The notes below the pieces were generated by a model. That model was given only the letters and a program-made list of their open reading frames with translations. It did no database searches and was not told the origin of the DNA. 64,000 nt of DNA from Chromobotia macracanthus (lineage: Eukaryota; Chordata; Actinopteri; Cypriniformes; Botiidae): the NCBI GenBank assembly GCA_036877525.1, contig JAZGTH010000040.1:1736001-1800000 (forward strand), given 5' to 3'. The position numbers and the translations under genes were made by a program. Shown here in pieces: positions 13,241 to 26,979 of the stretch (the stretch's first letter is position 1; every line of letters starts with the position of its first letter).

Positions 13241-16200
13241 TAACAGAGAGCATTTTAATCTGGCCCGACAGGAAGGGAAATACACTGTAGCCAGACTAAT
13301 CAGATAGGACAGCAAACATCTAACATATGCAGTCATAGCACAATAGCCCCGTCCTGACAGAAAGCATGACCCCACAGCTGACTGCCATGTGACGGCCATG
13401 TAAATTAGATTATATATTTGAGGATTTTAATGTATAATTGGATTGTATAATAGAGATAGCAGATTAGAAAAATGTCAACATGAATTTTTCTAAACCCATT
13501 TTGCTTTTATTAATGTGATGTATTTCTGAGTGAATTAAAATATTCAAAAGATAAAAGTAGGTTTGTAATTGATATTATCCATTTGGAATTTTTGGTCTGA
13601 AAATTGGATTTTGACAGTATAAAATTGGTGTTTGAATGGGAGGGATTGATAAACAAAGGTCTTTGTGACTGCCGAAAAGTAAATAAAAGTAAAATGGTTT
13701 GTCTTTGGAATAAGGTTCATTAATGAATTGTTTTGTTTACATTGACTTCATATATTCAGTATATACTTACTGTGTATATTCCAGATTGGGAGTTTCTGCT
13801 ATTTTGTGTTTTAACTCGCTTGCATGCATTATTCGGGGTAGTATAATTGGCTAAATTAGGTCAAGTAGGATGCCTGAAGAACTTTCATTGTGTCTCATCA
13901 GTCTGTCTAAACTCTTTCACTGATTTCACAAATGCTGCTGTCATGATTTTTGCCTTGAGGTCATGCCAGGTGCAGCCAGATGTTTTGTGGTGTCATTTAT
14001 TTTCCTCAGTTTCATCTTGCACAATCTGATTTGATCATCATAATTTGTCAGGGGCAAAGGTCAAGCTACCCTCTGAAGCTGTCGTCACAAAACTGTGATA
14101 TGCTGTAGTAACTGCATCACAGCTCGACTGCTAAGCTTGGCTAATCCTATTACACCCACTTTCATCATAACCAAAGCATCTCTATTAGATCTGTTTTGTA
14201 TCACCTTTACTCACTGTCAACAAAACAGATCCGCAGCTGTCAGATGAGCGTTATAAACTCTGAAATTCACAAAAAACAATTTTGCTAAGATTGTTGTGCT
14301 GGTTTGACTCATTTCCAGATGTTTTCTTATACGGTTGAAAAGTAAAAATGGTATCATTTCATTTTAGAATGATTTTCTGAATTTCTGTGCCACTACCATA
14401 ACCAAACCGAGCTTCCAAAATATTGAGGTTTTCCAAACACCCCAGTCATTAGTCATTGGTCAGATAAAATTTACACTACTGGTTGATCCAGTGTTGTTGT
14501 GTCAGACTGCAGTGTCATGATGGCATCCCAGATCACGTTTACAGTTTTTGGAGAAATCAGAATATGAAAAGCTTACATGTAGTTTATAGTTACATATAGT
14601 CTCTGCATATTAAGGTAGGATAGGAGAAACTATTTTAACCATTGAATAAAACATCACCTTTAACAATATTTTGAGAGATTTGGCATTGACATTTCAGGTT
14701 TATTTGCATTGTCTTTCTTTAAAGCTCATCGGTTTCTGTATTAAAAAGGGAGGTAAACAAACAGTGAGAGATGGAAAATCTGCAGCAGATGGTCAGTGGA
14801 AGATTATCCATAAATGTGTTACAGCTGACCTATTCACACAGCTAACTCAACAAGGTCATTTACAGGAGAGCAGTTTACTGTGACAGTCAACATATTCTCT
14901 GTGTTTGGGGATTCAGATGGTTGAAACTGCCAAGCTGACACTCACATCTCACTGTGTGATTTTATTACATTTCTGGACATGTCAGTGGATCTTTTCTGGA
15001 CATGTCTGGACAGCATTTACAGTTTTCCACTGGACACTGAGTATAAATATTTAACACTGTCCTGTGTTATGTCAAGTACATATACATGTAAAGTAAATAT
15101 ATTAATATATAGAAATAAATACTTAAATATTCTTGAGCTTCACACACCCGCCTTTGCCATAATTTTCAGTGTTTTAAAACAACGTGGGCATACAAGGCTT
15201 AAAAATATGTTGAAATACAAAAAATGAAATAGAAAACAAATGCCTTAAAAAATAAAAACCTGTAAAAACACTAAATGAAAACACACACAAATGTTACAAG
15301 CAATGCAATTTGTTTAGAAAACAATGGAGGCAAACCACCAGGTTTAAAAGTAAGTTTAAAAAAAATACAAAAAGGCAGTAATTACTTAAACACAATAAAT
15401 GAAACACGTACACACACATACACACAAATAAGGGTTACAATGCAATGACCAGGTAATTTAAACCTGCTGTTACGATTCCCTCACAGAAATGCAGTGCTGC
15501 TTGCACAGTTAGGTAATTTCCTGCACAACAAATTAGCAGGATTTTTCTTCGCCTGATTAGTGTGTGAGAGAGAATGTGAGAGAGGCAGAGGAGAGCAGTC
15601 ACCTCCTCCATATGCTGAAGAAGTGACGAGTAACAGTTCACAGGATGAGCTGCTGTGACGGTCTACCTGTGAATAAAGACTGTGATAAAACCTCTCAGGA
15701 AGGAAAGGTAGAGAGGAGTGGTTGCCAGGGTGAAGAGACTCTGTTTCATCAAGCTTGATTCTGATTGGCTCGGTCTACGTCTGAGGAAAAGGAATCCTGC
15801 CAATTGGAAACAATCAATGTTTTGTTGCCGGGGCTAAGTCATTCCAACACAAAGCTGATATTTATTGGCAAAAGATTTGCCTCAAAGGTTTTAAAATGAA
15901 TACACTCAATAGCACATTCAGACATTTCAGATAATAAGCTGAATTACTTTTTCAGTAGGACACAAAGCTTTCAGACGGTCTACAAAGCTTCAATAATCTG
16001 AAAAGCTTTCAGATGAGATCAGTAAATATTATTATTTTGTATTTTTATCTGATTTTGTCCCTAACCTAGATTTTAGTGGATTCAAATAGACTAAATATAG
16101 CTTGAAACCCCTAGTGTTTTGAATGTAAAGAGTTAAATATGTTCAAGCTCCATATCTTGTGTCACCAGGGCAACCTGGCATTAAATCAACTGAGCATGTA

Positions 16201-17479
16201 AACAGACGGGGTCTAGTGTTTGAATGGTTCCCTTCAGATCATCATACTTGAACCTGTCTATAACCTATTGGAATATATTGTATATTAAAATATAAGCAAA
16301 ACAGTATGTACAGGGACATTCAGCGTCAGCATACATTAGTTTGTGTGGTCTCTATCAAATCTAAATTTTGTTATTGGTTGTTGAAAAGACTTCAAACACA
16401 CAATTGCGCTTAAGTCACAAGTGTGCAATATTGGCTCTGTTTACATATTTTATTAAACAGAAGCCACATAACAGAAAACCCCTCCCTCATTTAAAAAATC
16501 AAGCATGAAATAATAGTCTGCTTAGATTTAGCAGCATTTGATGTCATATGACTCTTTTTCTTACTGCTTTGTAAAGCTTGTTGACAGACTCTTGTTGTCA
16601 TCTGGGCTGCTGTAGTCAGACAGCCATGCCGATGAGGAATAATGTATTTTATGAGGCCCTTTGTTGGCTGACTCTCAACCTTCCATGTGTCATTTGTCAT
16701 ACTTGATGCACAACCTTTACTGTAGGACAGAACGGAATATTCTACCAAACACTCTCATGTGACGCAGTTTTACAGGCCCTCACAGCTTGTTTTACACCAT
16801 AATCATCAATCAAAAATAAGATGGATTTAAAAAAAATGTTTTAAGACCTTTTTATGCAAAGTGTAATTTTCATGCCAATAAAGAAGACTCCCTCCTCAGT
16901 TCTCAGTAGAGCTAAAAAATGGTAATATCCTCGACATATTCATCATGGTGAGTTTACTGCCTTTATCTCATGCCGAGTTTAATGAAAAAATTGAATGAAT
17001 GAAGAGTATGAGTATGAAATGAGTATAAAATAAGAATTGTCTTTACACAGTTACATTTGTAATAACCTTGGTCCACCTTTGTTTCAGTCCCATATGTTGT
17101 CAGTTTACATAGACATGCAAGTGTATTTCGCTGTGTCACATACAGACGGATGATATCAGACAGTATTGTTGCTGCAAAATAAACCAACACTGACTGCGTT
17201 TGTCTGGATGTCGTTTTATCCCTCTGGCAATTCTTGTTCTCAAAGACAACGACGACAGAGACTATGTGAGATAGTGTCCGTAAATATTCAGTGTTTCAAA
17301 TCAACGTGGTCTGTGCGGATGTCTTGATGCAAAGGGACCTTTAAAACATTCAGAAACCAAGACTGACAAATCAAAAACAAGCATGATGTCGGAAGCCCAT
17401 GTGTAGAAATGTTGTTCTAATATGAAATGACAGTGTTTCTAAATGTCATCCACACTCTTGCCTGGGGCTGCCAGACTGG

Positions 17480-17780
17480 GAGACAGTCACTTGGGCATGA
17501 GTAATTGAAAGGGGTGGGTGATTTGAAACAATATTTAATTGCATTCATCCATTGCTGGTGACAACAATACATGGGGTGGGGTGGAATTGGTATTCCGCAT
17601 TTATAATTGCACATTTAAATGAGCAGTATTGGCCTATAATTAGGGCGCAAAATTAAGGTTATAATGGCAAATTTCAATTAATCCAATCTGCAGGCAGGAT
17701 GCCATATTCGCTGATAGGGAAGCTCTTATCATTGCAGGTCATCAGTGTTTGAAGTAATATGATTATTATATACCAGCTTG
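17480..17780. promoter_or_regulatory. Candidate conserved non-coding element
   Basis: A 300-bp island of unusually non-repetitive AT-rich sequence with many homeodomain-type cores (TAATTG, TTTAATTGC, TATAATTAG, TTCAATTAATCC) and motifs such as CATCCATTGCTGGTGACAA. It contains no open reading structure and stands out from the microsatellite-rich surroundings. The enhancer role is inferred from composition only; no alignment was available. Confidence 0.4.
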
Positions 17781-18399
17781 TTCTTTGAGGCCCTGATGGT
17801 TTTATGGGTAAAGTAATTTAGTCATCAAAATGGGCTAAGTGAGAGAAGCTCACATGCACAAGTCACATGTAGGGTGGGCGGCACTTTGTGGATAGAACAA
17901 GCAGACCAACCCCTGTTTTGGGACCATTGTCTGTGCCTCTTTCTGTGTGTGGGATCCATAGTTCACCAAATACAGAGCACATCTGGAGTTGTAGCCACAG
18001 AGCTGAGCCAGGCGCCAGAGCTCCTATCCATCAGACATTCCCTTGGACTGTTTTCTTACCTCACATATGCGCGCACATGCAGGTCTGCCTGGTGACACGG
18101 GTGCAGTTTCCATGCAATGAATCAAATCGCTCCTAAAGTTTGTGAGGAGCATGTGAAATGCAACATTTCAGGTGATGAAACAATGACGTCACTTTTCATA
18201 GGGCTGGGAAAGACCGTAGACAACTGTAGTTTTGCAACCATGCACTTTACAACTAAAATACCCCAATCTGGATTAAGATTTGCATTCACATTTGACTTGG
18301 AAAGAAAACAGCACATGCACATGCCTGTGAAACGCTCATGGCTTTATAAACCAAATCTGATTCAGTTTTGGCAACAGATCCAGCCCGTATGTTTCAAAT

Positions 18400-18690
18400 T
18401 AAAACACAGCCACGTGTTTCTGGAGAATTAGTTGGATCTGCAGGAAATCTAAAGCCAGCCAAGCCCATATTATTGTCTTGAGTGGCAGGCTGAAATCTCC
18501 CTCTTTTACTTTGGAAGCTGTGATTAAAGTTAATTTGCCTTGCTGCACAGACATAATGTGATTATGAGACAGACTGTAATCATTGTCATGGAAAACTGGA
18601 CTGAGATTTCCATCGCAGAGAAGAAATGATGAGAAGTTGAGGGGTATTTCTGCCCATTTACCAGGGCTTGGGTGAGACACATCAGTGAAT
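18400..18690. promoter_or_regulatory. Candidate conserved non-coding element
   Basis: Complex sequence with GATTAAAGTTAATTTGCC and CATAATGTGATTATGAGAC near 18.52-18.57 kb, free of simple repeats. Open frames crossing it are not protein-like. The call is based on composition alone. Confidence 0.3.
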
Positions 18691-19764
18691 GTCTTTGTTA
18701 TTGCTGAAATCTATTCTCAGTGACAGCATCAGGACTCATGTTTGTCACTGTTTTGAGTTACGAGAGCCCAAACAGAGGAAGTTACAGAATGCTCTGTGGG
18801 GTAAAGAGGAAACAGTAACATAAAGGGCGAAAACCCACAAGGGGAGAATAAATTACACTGGGAACCATCCTGAACTTCAAACGTCTCTGAGGATGAGTGG
18901 CATTGAGAGGCACCAAGGGAATGTGACCATTCTATACTGAGCTGCTCTGTGGCTGAGCTCAGACTGACAACTCATTATTAGCGTGCAGTGGTACCCAGGT
19001 CCACTTATAGGCTAGGGATTGATCAGAGGGATGGTAGCCTATATAATCTCTCTCTCTGTCTGTGTGTGTGTCTGCCTTTATTTGTATCACGATTCCTGTA
19101 TTGTGTTCTAGTCTATTGTACATCTGTGTGCATGTATGTGTGTGGGGGGGATGGGGTTGGGGGGATGCGGGAGTGGATACAAGAGGAAGTCCTATATCAG
19201 CAGTGTGCCTCTCCATTCTGCTGTGCCTCAATGCACAGTGTCATGTTTCAACACATGGAGTACATTATCCCCTGCGCTGACACACATTTCCATGCCCATT
19301 TATGTCCCACCAACCCTTTCTGTGTTATTTAAGGCTTTTCATTGTTTTCTGTGCAAACAAGGAGTAAATTGAATGTTTTGCGTGGCAGGAAAGGGCAAGG
19401 TTTACTGGCTGCAGACAGTCATTGCAGACAGTAAAGTTGGTCAACAGATTGACCAGCGCAAATATTCACAATAATGGAAATTCCAAGTGTTTGAAAAGGG
19501 GGTATTTGTATTGCAAGTGTCACTTTCTCTGACAGAATACATGAGCAAAAATCATCTTGAGCTGACATCTTGCTCAGAAGCACAATAGCAAAAGTGCATG
19601 TTTGAGATCTCAGTAAATCTGTGTGTGGCACTCAGATCCTTAAACGTGATGCGTGTCATTTCTGCTGTACTACTGTCACTCCAAATTTAATTTAATAATT
19701 AGAATAATCAGAGTTTTCAGATAAGTGTGTTATATTCAAAATATGTATGTTACTTCTTGCTGGA

Positions 19765-19822
19765 TAGACAGACAGACAAACAAACAGACATATATAGAGA
19801 AATGATAGACAGACAGATAGAC

Positions 19823-19854
<32 letters not shown>

Positions 19855-19895
19855 GGATGGATGGATGGATGGATGGATGGATAGATAGATAGATC
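19765..19895. repeat. Compound microsatellite (AGAC)n-(ATGG)n-(ATAG)n
   Basis: About 130 bp of tetranucleotide repeats change unit from AGAC/ATAG through GGAT to ATAG. The serine- and cysteine-rich open frame on the - strand across it is an artefact of the repeat. Confidence 0.95.
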
Positions 19896-19979
19896 CCTGT
19901 GTAATAAGAGGTGTCCACTTTGATATTATAATCAGTGTAGCACAGAATTCAGCCTACAGTAGGTGACATAGTGGGTGGT

Positions 19980-20240
19980 AACAAAAAGAACACCATGATG
20001 AATGCTGCCAGAACTCTCACTCAGAGTGAAGTGCAAAACAATCCTGGTGCTGTGCTTAATGAAGGCAGGGGGTGGCCAGAGCGTTCACATAAAATGATGA
20101 GGACAAAGTGATGGACGTCTTCTGTGCATGAAGCGTGTAATTATACCAGCAGCCTGCTCATGCCAGCCTGCGTGTCTGATCCCCTGCAATTACTGCCATT
20201 GACAAAAACAATCATTCTAAGAAAAAGTGAAAAGACTCAC
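19980..20240. promoter_or_regulatory. Candidate conserved non-coding element
   Basis: A complex block with GCGTGTAATTATACCAGC and CTGCAATTACTGCCATTGAC (about 20.13-20.20 kb). It is repeat-free and non-coding. Function is inferred only. Confidence 0.3.
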
Positions 20241-21559
20241 CTGTGAGAGAGGCATTTTTTCTCATCTGGTTTCCTCCTGTTTTATCTCCTTTAAGTCTCG
20301 CATCCTGATGTTTTTGATCATAATAAACCATGAATTTAGATGGCCACTTTTTTTGAAAGGCCCTGGACCTTGTTCAAGTACTCCTTGGAAAACATACCCA
20401 TAATTGGGAATCACTGATATAATGGTCAGTTTGATCTGTTTGTACATTTTTAATAACATACTGCCATATAGACACAGTTGTGTTTTTTTCCTCCAGCCAC
20501 TGGAGAAGTGATTTTATTTTTCTACAATGAAACAGTTTATGATGACATTTTTATCATTAAAATTGAATGCATGTTTGGCTTGATTTAATATGGACGTTAC
20601 TGAAAAACAAGGTACCATGACAAATTTTACTATGTTGTTACGTGCCTGTTATTTGTTGTTGGCAACAAAATCCACGGTAAATGATACAATGGTGTGTAGT
20701 AATACCAGGATCACATTACCATGTGAAAGGCCTTGCAGATTTTATGATCACCTATTTGATATTTAATGTTGATGCCTCAAGACTTATAAAATCATAATAA
20801 TTCCTATTTACATTTTCTATTAAGGTTATTCAGGTGCATTTCCATTGTGATACGTGCTTACACATAGCCTTTTATTTTATCTTGCAGTATTCACCCACTG
20901 TTAGAACTTCAAAAGGTTTAAAGGAGCACTCAGTAATTTATTACACAGTATTACACAGTTTTAGCCTGTGGGTCACGTCATAAAGGCTGCCATATTGAGA
21001 TCACATGGCCAGCCGAATACTGCTTGCTTTATCTCCATAGGCTATTTGCTTTTGTGCACGTTACAGGCACACAGTGGCTGTCGCAAGACCTCAAGTGCAC
21101 ATTAAATAAGCCATTTGAGGACAAGAAATATACTACATTTGTAACTGGAAATTAGAGACCTGCTTTTATAACTGAAGAATGAATCTTGCCACCAGAATGT
21201 TGCTTTGATCCATAATAAATAAATAAATACAAGCATCTTGTTAACCGTAAGCACTTTCTAGTTGAGGGAAAATTAACAGCTCCAATAAATAGAGACATTT
21301 TAAAATGTTCAAGCCTGCATACAATACATTAAGTTGTAAATAAACATAACATTAAAAGGCTGTAAAAGTTATGAATTACATTGATTGTGCTTTTCTCTGT
21401 ATTGAATGACATCAGTTGGATGATCTGATGAAAGCAAAAGTGGTTACAGTAAATGCTTTTTGTGTTTTTGCCTTCCCAGCATCCATAGATTAACATTAGA
21501 AAAGCAAGTACATTTTTAGCATTATCGCAGTACGGCATGGCTGAGTGAATCAAATGATA

Positions 21560-21780
21560 CTTTTGATATTAGATTTCAAAGCATGAACAAAAGGAAACAA
21601 AAATAAATGTGCCTGATTGCCATTCCATGTGATCAGCATCTCTGCTTACATGATCTGTGTCAGCCGATCTTATCCCTGAGATACTTGCTTTCAATAAGTG
21701 ATATGTCAAGGGCCAGTGCGAAATCGGCCCATAACACTGTAATGGCCCTGGGGGGGTGTAAATTACAGCTTGAAAAACAG
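21560..21780. promoter_or_regulatory. Candidate conserved non-coding element
   Basis: This segment has high complexity in an otherwise AT-rich desert. It includes GATCTTATCCCTGAGATAC (GATA-type core), TTTCAATAAGTGATATGTCA and GGGCCAGTGCGAAATCGGCC over 21.66-21.73 kb. Open frames appear on both strands, and neither is protein-like. It is one of the better enhancer candidates in the spacer by appearance. Confidence 0.4.
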
Positions 21781-22289
21781 GAAGCATGTACTGTAAAACA
21801 AGTTTGTAAAAAACTATGTAAAAATTCTACAGTAAAAACAGTTTAAATGTGTGTTACCTTACCATATAAGTAGAAAACACAGATTTATTTTTTTGACTAA
21901 CATTAATTGATCATATAAGCTAACAGTGAGCTAAGCTGGTAGCCAATGCTGTAGCTATTACAGGAGGTGTTTGTGGAAATAAATTATTTGACAATGGCAG
22001 TAAAGGTGAAAAAGCCCTCCCTTTACATCAGTCATTACCCATGTTCCTCCTGGAAGGGCCAAAGGTGACATATGTACCTGGCCCCTACAGTACTCAGACA
22101 TAAACAGGCCCCTCCAACATAGGCCTTCAGCACAAGGGCTCTACAATACAGTTCTGCTCTCCCAGTGCCATAAAGTTTGTCTATTTAAACAAAAATGTTT
22201 ACAGATTCGAGTCCCAGTAGTTCTCACCACCCACAGAGCTCTCACAATAAGCAGAAGGTGTTGGGAACCACAGGGCAGGAGGGTGTGAG

Positions 22290-22470
22290 GTAACCCGATC
22301 TGCTCTTCAGTAGCACATGGGCAGACTGATTTCAGCCTGCAGATGGACAAAGTGCTCCGCCAATGAAAAGCCTTTCGTCCAGCTGCCAGCCGATGACCCC
22401 TCACCCCCAGTGAGGACACTCTTCCTGGGGGGCACGCCCCCTGCTTTGGCATGAATGTTGCTCAGGGGGG
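22290..22470. promoter_or_regulatory. GC-richer island of unknown role
   Basis: A 180-bp block richer in G+C than its surroundings contains GCTCCGCCAATGAAAAGCC and CCCTCACCCCCAGTGAGG. An open frame runs through on the - strand but has no recognisable features. It could be a regulatory element or an orphan first exon; nothing decides between these. Confidence 0.25.
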
Positions 22471-22499
22471 AACACACACATATAAACTCATTAGCATAA

Positions 22500-25400
22500 C
22501 CATAGGGTGTCCCTCTAGTAGCAGGAAATAACAGATTTTTTGCTGGTATACGCAAAGCTCTGCTTGCTTTTTAACTGATAGATCTGCCTTAAAACTAACC
22601 CTACAATACATTTTTTGTCACATAGATAGAGATATCACATAGACAATATCACACATTATTTTACTTATAAGTAGAAAATGGTTCTTTTTCGTGATATTTT
22701 GGGACATTTTGTTGTGGTTTAAAAAACAAAGTTACAGAAACATTACTGAATGTTCAGTCACGTTTTTGCAGCAACACACATTAAACTGTGTCCTCTTCAG
22801 ATTTAATACAATTTGAAAATTATGGTCTAAAATCTCATTACGGTCACAATAGGTCATCAATAGTGACAAAAAACATATATTTTTTATCTCACTCATGGTA
22901 AAATTACTGTACCACATGGCCTTTCATGGCATATTGCTTTAGAAGGGCAGGTTTTGGATTAACAATGATAATTTTTTTATCAAATGTATCAACACGTGCA
23001 TATACTTCTGTAGAGCTCAGCAATGATCAGGAAACATTAGATCTGAAATTATACTGCAGAAACGGCATGTGCATTTTAAGAATGGTGTTCATAACTTTAG
23101 CAATGGTGTCTGCACATGCTGTGCTGTTTTTATCTGACAGCACCATATCTAAACTGCCAATAATCAATGAGTGATGTAGCTTAATTGAGGAGTGTTGGGG
23201 GTGTGATGAAGATTTGCCTTTGAACTGCTTCAAAAATGCCTCTTATAAACAAAGTAAAATACACCAACACTAAAGTCCCAAAAGGCATTAATTTCATTAT
23301 TCCAAACACACATTCTTTGGCAGTTCTGTTGTTCAAGCTTCAGGCTTTTTCCAAAATAAAGGAGAAATCCACTCAAACTACAATCATTTATTGCAGTTAA
23401 TAAAGGCCATACATCTCAGAGCCCATTGAAAACCTTCACATCAACTCTCCCTCAGCACTAAAGCCCTTTCCCCCACATACAGCAATTTTCCACACATTAT
23501 TTTTTTCCCCACTTTTTCTTCAGAAAAATAAAACACAGATAAAAAAATGATGTGTAGTGGAGCTTGCAATGGCATTACGTGCAAGACTTGGCTGCACTCC
23601 AGAGACAATTTTGATGAATTAGTGCAGTGAGGGAGTCTGAGTGGGAGGACAGGGTTGAACTTGAAGGTGATACAATAAAGAAAAGAACTGCATAAATATT
23701 AATTCTTCTGCAAATAAAAGAGTCCATACATTCTGATCATCTGATCCTTGCCAATGATCTCATAAATTCCTGGCTGTGTTCTAAACAGAATCCTAGTTTA
23801 TATGTGGTATACTATGTAAGCTACACATTATTTTGTATTGTCAAAACTTTATTGTCATATAGTATATATATGACAGTGAGCTAAGCTGGATAAGAGAATA
23901 TAACAGAATACAGTTTATTTAGCACAATAAATTGTTTATTAAAATAGCAGCATAAAATGACAACACATTAAGCAACGACAAACATTTTAAAGAGTGGTAT
24001 GCTAGCACTGTTGTCATATGGCCTCATCATACTGCATGCTTAATTCTGTGAGCTGCATCTATAATGAGACCTTTAAAGAAGTCACTGATACTTTCCGGAT
24101 TATTTGTCATAGTTAAAAAATGGAAGGTGCAGTCAAGCACATTGCATTAAAAACCAACAGTATCATACACAGTGGATAAATTTAGTAGGAACATACTGTA
24201 CTGTACACTGGCCCCAAAAGACTTAAAAGACATGATAAATATCTGAATTAGATCAAATAAAAAATATAAAAGCAAGTGGCATCTGCAAAAAATTATCAAA
24301 GCAATTGACTTGTAAACTAGGTTAACCTTTATTTAATCATCTCGTGTCAAGGTGAGTTTAAGCGGGTGTATGAGGTGGAAGTTTACAGAGGTGTATTGAT
24401 ATTTTCCAATATTATCTGATAAATTTAAAATGTCCTGTCCCAGTACCATTTGTCTTAATTTTAATATATCTTGATTTATAATTTGACACTTTTTTGACAA
24501 TTTTGTGACATGTTTTGCTTGAAAAGTGTTTTTGATTTGATATTTTTATGTGCTTCATACTTCATGGTACATCTACAGATCTATCCAAATGTTTTTTTCT
24601 TTTTGATGAAGACAGACAGTATATACACCAGAACAGTTCTGTCATGATAGTTTACCGATATTTTGATTCTGTTTGCCTATAATCGTTGTGTGTTTGTGGT
24701 GCTTATGGCTTTAGATGATCTGAGGAGCAGGTTGTTCTGTCAGTGGGCTCTGGGCAATCTGCCTCAAGAGCATTTGGAGGAGCATTAGGTATGTGCTCAA
24801 GAAGGCAGTGCTTACTGCCAAGATGCAGTCAGGCCATTGCATTCATCTCAGATCCAGCCGATATCCGCCAGCAGCTTTGGCAAGCGTCCATAGTCTACTT
24901 GCACAGGGTCCAAACTGAACCCCTCTTTCTGCTTTCAGATAACTGATTAATGCTTAAGACTTTTAGGGCACTGCACTATAAACTGTTTCTCAGGGAGATT
25001 TTAGAGAGGTGGGTCTGTCACCCATGTTTCCAGGTCCCACCTGATCCAGTAATACAGGGAGAGCATAAGCAGAGTTTAGGAGGTGTTAAGGTGGCCAGAG
25101 TTTAAATTATTTTGTTTGAGTATTCATAAAATGAATGTTTTTTGTGTAGCTGTTTATAGGCTGTTTAACAGATTTCATTATTGACAACTTATCTGTATAT
25201 TGTGACAACATGCCCTGCTATATGTACTGTCCCCCCCCAACCCCCAAATCCAAGCACAAAAGTAAAGTGTCACAGGACACAGGATAGTGTTGGTCTGTTG
25301 GAAACTGATGTGAGTTTTATGCAGCGTTCTCAACAGTATGGACACCCTCAGGGTTAGTGAGGCTGGTGTGTGACTGTTGCGTGTTACTCATCCATTACCA

Positions 25401-26480
25401 AGCGGACAAATCTGTGTGCCTCATTTTGAGTTGACAAGTGAATCATTGTGTGTGAGTGTGTATGCTGTATGTTTGTGTGTGTCTCTTTAGTCCACAAGGA
25501 GAGAAGGTGAACTTTCTAACCCTTTAATCCTATAAGCATTGCACACCGGATACATGACCGATGTTATTGTCATTTGAGACAATATGAACGTCTCAGCATA
25601 TTATCACATTACATCTTCATGTGCTGAGTGAAGTTAATGTGTCTTTCTGCAATTATAAGGAGCATGCAGTAAACGGCGGTGCTGCAGAACTCAAATGCAG
25701 GAGTTGAGTGATTGATGAAGTGTGTTTTAACGTGAATAGGGTTTGATATACACTCCAGCACAGACCATGCACTTTGGAGAACTGTGGGGGCAGTGCACAA
25801 CAGACAGAAGAGCTGAGTGGACAACTTTTAAAGCTTTATCACCCATGTCAGTAAGAACTGCCTAAGTAAAATGAAGCTAAAGCAGTCATTCTCTTCTTTG
25901 AAGATCAAATTGGATGGACTGGCTTTGGAGTAATGGGATGACACTGAGTCAGTGAAATCTCTCAGAGATCAGCACTGTTTCCCAGGACTTGGTGGTCTGT
26001 AGATCACACACGTTCATGTAGATCAGCAGAGACAGGTGCTTCTGGCGATAGCTCAGGATGCTGCATCTGCTACTGACAGGGAAACTTTTTATATCAACAG
26101 TAAACCTGCAGTGCCAGTGGGCTTCCTATGCATAGAGTACGAGATTCTCTGCATTCCCCACCGCTAGCAGGATAACAGGGACAGAAATTGTAATACTAGA
26201 TCACAAAATTGCTGGAGAAAAATCGGAACTGTGAACTCAGGATTGCTGACAGACAGAGGGTTTAAACAAAACATGAGAAAAGATGACAGGGTCAACAAAG
26301 TCATAGCGAGTGACATAAATTAAACGGTTAAGGAAGTGTGCAGAAGTATCTATGTATATCTCTAATTGCATTGGTATAACAAAACAAAACCTACTTGATA
26401 GTTCATTTATGCTCTTTAAACAAGGAATGCATTATGTTAATTTGCCCACTAATACTGAATGTACATGTATCATTGGTAAA
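22500..26480. other. Intergenic spacer, no gene supported
   Basis: AT-rich DNA with only short isolated frames. No splice-bounded exon, RNA gene or complete mobile element was recognised. A run of C (25,231-25,240) and a GT-rich stretch near 25.45-25.49 kb are the only simple repeats of note. Confidence 0.6.
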
Positions 26481-26491
26481 TTCTGTCATTT

Positions 26492-26534
26492 TTTTGTATA
26501 GTCACGAAATGATACATTTTGTGACTATACAAAA
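26492..26534. repeat. Near-perfect hairpin (inverted repeat)
   Basis: The left arm TTTTGTATAGTCACGAAATG (26492-26511) and right arm CATTTTGTGACTATACAAAA (26515-26534) are complementary over 20 bp with one mismatch and a 3-nt loop. TACATTACATTACATACATTAC follows immediately. It could be the remnant of a palindromic transposon end. Confidence 0.85.
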
Positions 26535-26979
26535 TACATTACATTACATACATTACATTTTTTTTTACGAAAAGGGTAAAGCAATAAAATCTATTAATAA
26601 ATGGCACTTAATAAAAGCCAAAAATATGAAGGCATTCCAAGACTGTTTAAATGTAACCTTCATAAAACAAAAAGAATAGTTAAAACCTATTAGTTTTAAT
26701 AAAAATCAGCCACTGGGTTATTAAAAAGCCAGTAATCAAAAAAAACTTTTTATTTTTTGTAGGAAAGACATTTTTGGGCCATAGCCTGAATGTATTAAAA
26801 CTGACAATGAGACGGGAATCATATATGGCTTAGAAACTTTAGACAGATCTAGTTTAATAAGGGGATAACACGTTTTTAACAAGCTCATTACAGCCAGTGA
26901 TGTGAATGACGGCCATACGCTAAGTTCATTTAACCAGTGACATTAACTTCTTTTATCCCCCAGTCAACCAGAAAACAGA

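Larger units (their letters stand above)
8491..17470. other. Intergenic spacer, no gene supported
   Basis: About 9 kb of AT-rich DNA with only short scattered open frames on both strands. None shows splice-flanked exon structure or recognisable protein. It holds a possible old dispersed repeat near 8.79-9.06 kb (beginning GGGTTCCCACGGTCATTGG), a CT-rich tract at 10.62-10.66 kb, a (TC)n tract at 11.77-11.80 kb, and a decayed repeat rich in ACCAGC/GCTGGT motifs around 13.10-13.24 kb. Confidence 0.6.

Noticed and set aside
19736..19918. Open frame over the AGAC/ATGG repeat
   Set aside because: Pure product of the tetranucleotide microsatellite.
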